Source: Heterostelium album PN500 (Eukaryota > Evosea > Eumycetozoa > Acytosteliales > Acytosteliaceae). From it: a DNA stretch of 64,000 bases. The notes under the pieces are model-generated. The model was not told where the DNA came from, searched no databases, and saw only the letters and a program-made list of their open reading frames with translations. Made by a program: the position numbers and the translations under genes. Of this stretch, positions 61,517-64,000 are shown one piece after another (position 1 is the stretch's first letter; every line of letters begins with the position of its first letter). The stretch covers positions 2,232,001-2,296,000 of the forward strand of contig NW_008805064.1 of assembly GCF_000004825.1 (NCBI RefSeq), in the 5' to 3' direction.

Positions 61517-62153
61517 TTATTATATTAGATTATTTTCTATTATCACCATTAAATAAAATATATTTTTGTTATATATATTCACGTTTATTGCAATGAATGT
61601 ACGAATAAAGTGGTTGAAATTAAACAAAATTTTAAAATTTGGCGCGAGAAGCATTACCACAGTTCTTTAAAACAGATTTACCCACAATAATCTATTTCTC
61701 TCCTTTTATTGATTAAAAATACCAATAATGATCTGTACGCCATTCTTTAAAATAATCTATAAACAGTAGTTGTAATAATATTTGAAAAAAAACAATCAAG
61801 TTTATTAGAATGTGAATATCTGAACGATATCAGATGATTTCTATTTTAACCTGTTGTTTGGATATGTGATACATTCATTCTTTCAAAAAAGTTTATGAAA
61901 AATGATATCCTAATGCTGAAACTTGTTTTTCTTTAGATAAAATTTTGTATGTATCACAATAGCTTTTGGTTGGGGGTAGGTTTTTGCATTATAATTGTTT
62001 GGCGAGCCTCTATTCTATTCGAATTTGGTCTAGCTAACTAATGTTGTTGGAATTGTTATTGTTGCTGTTGTTGTTGTTATTGTTATTGTTATTGTTATTG
62101 TTATTGTTGATATGCCTTGATAATTTACAATGATGACGATGATAATGTTATTT
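61517..62153. other. Intergenic, convergent genes
   Basis: 637 bases between two convergent gene ends. It contains one GC-rich spot, TTTGGCGCGAGAAG at 61638-61651, and 30 bases later ACCCACAA at 61680-61687, which matches the dictyostelid ncRNA upstream element consensus WCCCAYAA. A TTG/TTA trinucleotide tract lies at 62055-62110. No ncRNA body could be recognised. Confidence 0.4.
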
Positions 62154-62926
62154 TTATGCCCGATAGTTTGTAGGTTCTAACTCTGAATCTGCTTCGTTGA
62201 TATCGAGGTTGATGATTTTGTGATCGTAGTCATCGTACTCTCTAAAGTTGTATGGTTCTTCTTCGATGTCATCGTTGTCATCGACAGGATCATCGTGCAT
62301 CGAAATCAACGTGTAAGCAGAGAGAGCTCTGTATTGTCGAGCCGCAATAAAGAATACAACGAGTGAGCCAATCGAGCACAACACCGAGATAACGATGTAA
62401 ACAACAGTTATCTCTGGTTTTGCTTTGTGTTTATAGGGTGGAGTGTAAGGATCACCGGATGACGACGACTGCGATGAATCACTATTATTGCCACCACCAT
62501 CATTATTACCACCAGCGTTATTACTATTATCATTGTTGTTATTATAGTTATGTGTGTAGGTGAAGGTATTAGAGGCAACAAGCTCAGTCTTAACGTAAGC
62601 AGTGACAGGTTTATCGAATTGAAACAACTTGACAACCAACAGGGTGTGGTCATTCTGAATAGTTACTTCCACCAAATCGAAATAAGAGTAACCGTCGTAT
62701 CTTACAATCACACTCATCTCGTTGTCATTAGTATAATCAAATTGACCTTCTATATAAGTCAAACCATCTTGATCATATACATTTCTAATAACTAAAGAAT
62801 AATCCAAGTTAGTTTAGAATTTTTAAACATATCTATCTATAGATAATAATACTTACAATTACATTGAATAAAATTTAAATTTAAATTTAATAAAACAATT
62901 ATAAATACAAAATATTGATTATACAT
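62154..62926 (-). CDS. Small type I membrane protein
   Basis: 235 residues, exons 62926-62857 and 62791-62154 (phase 1). Exon 1 is a signal peptide (YNQYFVFIIVLLNLNLNFIQ). The extracellular part is a single beta-rich domain (LTYIEGQFDYTND, EMSVIVRYDGYSYFDLVEV, DHTLLVVKLFQFDKPVTAYV) followed by an Asn/Gly/Ser-rich stalk. One membrane helix (VVYIVISVLCSIGSLVVFFI) leads to a cytosolic tail of about 65 residues with many acidic residues and several tyrosines (SAYTLISM, EPYNFREYDDYDH). The tyrosines sit in acidic context and could serve as sorting or phosphorylation sites. I do not recognise the family. Divergent from mocs1 with 251 bases between start codons. Confidence 0.8.
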
Positions 62927-63177
62927 TTTAACATAACATTTTAAGATTAGAAAAAAAAAAAAAGAGAGTTCCCTCAAAAGAATGAGGCGTTTAATATTAT
63001 TAACCAAGAGTTACTTCTTAAAAATCGGCCACTTGGTTGCTGGGAAAAAAAGAAAAAAAACTTTCCCTGGTATGATTTGTAAATGATTGTTTTAATTTTT
63101 AACTCATAATTTGTTGATATTTATTGTTAAATGAAAAAGCAGAAAGATAAATTTAATAAAATATAAAATAGAGAGTG
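62927..63177. promoter_or_regulatory. Divergent promoter, membrane protein / mocs1
   Basis: 251 bases shared by the two divergent start codons. Contains an A run near 62951 and a less A/T-rich stretch AAAATCGGCCACTTGGTTGCTGGG near 63018-63041. Shared regulation is only inferred. Confidence 0.35.
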
Positions 63178-64000
63178 ATGTTAAGATTTTTAAATAAAAG
63201 TAATTATATTACTTCGAGTTTACATAAAAATGTTGTTGTTACTAGAAATACTTTAAATTATTGTACATCAACTGTAACAAACAAGAGTAGTAAAAGTAGT
63301 TGTTTAAATAGTAATAAGAATGATAATAATAATAGTAGTAGTGCTGAGAGTATAAATATTAAATTAGATGAAACAAAGAAATTATTAGAGAAACTAAGAA
63401 ATGAAACGACAACAACAACATCATTGAATAATAACAACAATAGCAATGATATTCTAACAGATACATTTGGAAGAGTACATAGTTATCTAAGAATATCACT
63501 TACGGAACGATGTAATCTTCGTTGTCAGTACTGTATGCCTGAAGAAGGTGTACCATTGCAACCAACCAGCCAACTGCTGACCAACGACGAGATCATCAGA
63601 CTCTCCAAACTCTTTGTTTCATCTGGTGTATCAAAGATTAGATTCACAGGTGGTGAACCATTGGTAATCTATCGATATATATGATCATATTATACATGTA
63701 TTTCATATATATATATATATTAATCTTATTTCTATTAATAGGTTAGAAAAGATGTTGAACCATTGATCGAGGAGATTGGTAAGATCAAAGGATTAAAGAC
63801 GATTGCTATGACAACCAATGGTATTCTACTGAATAGAAAGATCGAGAGATTACATAACGCTGGTTTGAATCTGTTGAATATTAGTCTAGATACATTGGAT
63901 ACCAATAAGTTCACTATAATCACAAGAAGATTGGGTTGGGAAAGAGTAATGGAGTCAATCGAGAAAGCACTGTCACTTAATTTCAATCCCGTAAAGATAA
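63178..64000 (+). CDS. mocs1: Molybdenum cofactor biosynthesis protein 1 (MoaA part), 5' end
   Basis: Radical-SAM enzyme of the first molybdenum-cofactor step, turning GTP into the 3',8-cyclo-dihydro-GTP intermediate towards cPMP. Exon 1 is 63178-63663 and exon 2 starts at 63742; phase 0. The Lys/Ser/Asn-rich N terminus with few acidic residues ([20 protein letters not shown]) looks like a mitochondrial targeting sequence. The catalytic domain begins [29 protein letters not shown], with the C-x3-C-x2-C iron-sulfur/SAM motif written here as [18 protein letters not shown] is the SAM-binding GGE motif, and TTNGILL and [12 protein letters not shown] follow as in MoaA. The window ends before the C-terminal GG and second cluster; whether a MoaC part is fused cannot be seen. 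Confidence 0.95.

Overview
The window looks like nuclear DNA of a social amoeba (Dictyostelia). The intergenic DNA is extremely A+T-rich with long A/T runs. Introns are short, A/T-rich and GT-AG. Proteins carry Asn, Gln and Ser runs. Several families are typical of dictyostelids: ComC-like EGF/IPT receptors, polyketide synthases, LRR-RasGEFs, expansin-like proteins and BPI-fold secreted proteins. The less extreme codon composition suggests a species outside the D. discoideum group, but I cannot name it. I see no retroelement, Polinton, CRISPR array, rRNA or convincing tRNA.

Layout. 1-1934 (-): 5' part of a polyketide synthase. 3559-9413 (-): LRR/FH3/RasGEF protein in five exons. A gene-poor gap of about 4.8 kb follows. 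14201-16276 (-): ABCG half transporter. 17317-18730 (-): PH-like protein with an apparent one-base frameshift. 19688-20582 (+): SMN protein without a Tudor domain. 20907-21580 (+): ribosomal protein S18. 21862-23467 (-): BPI-like secreted protein. 25353-26877 (+): Sec61 alpha. 27401-28293 (+): expansin-like protein. 28368-29153 (-): exosome Csl4. 29311-29577 (+): LYR-motif protein.

29865-41425 is framed by a long inverted duplication whose arms each carry a Gln/Asn/His/Arg-rich gene of unknown function. Between the arms lie an F-box-like gene, a secreted mucin-like gene, FANCL and Rab6.

41508-55717 (-) is a tandem array of three ComC-like receptor genes of about 1300 residues each. It is the most unusual part of the window. 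The extracellular domains are highly diverged, each domain sits on its own symmetric phase-1 exon, and two copies share a nearly identical 3' block. This pattern fits a cell-cell recognition locus evolving by duplication and partial homogenisation.

The right end holds Mon1, a secreted glycoside-hydrolase-like protein, a small type I membrane protein, and the 5' part of the molybdenum-cofactor gene mocs1, cut by the window edge.

Exon boundaries were derived by reading GT/AG sites and checking that phases add up; every multi-exon model given here closes in frame except the PH-like gene. Functional assignments rest on recognisable motifs and family knowledge, not on database searches.
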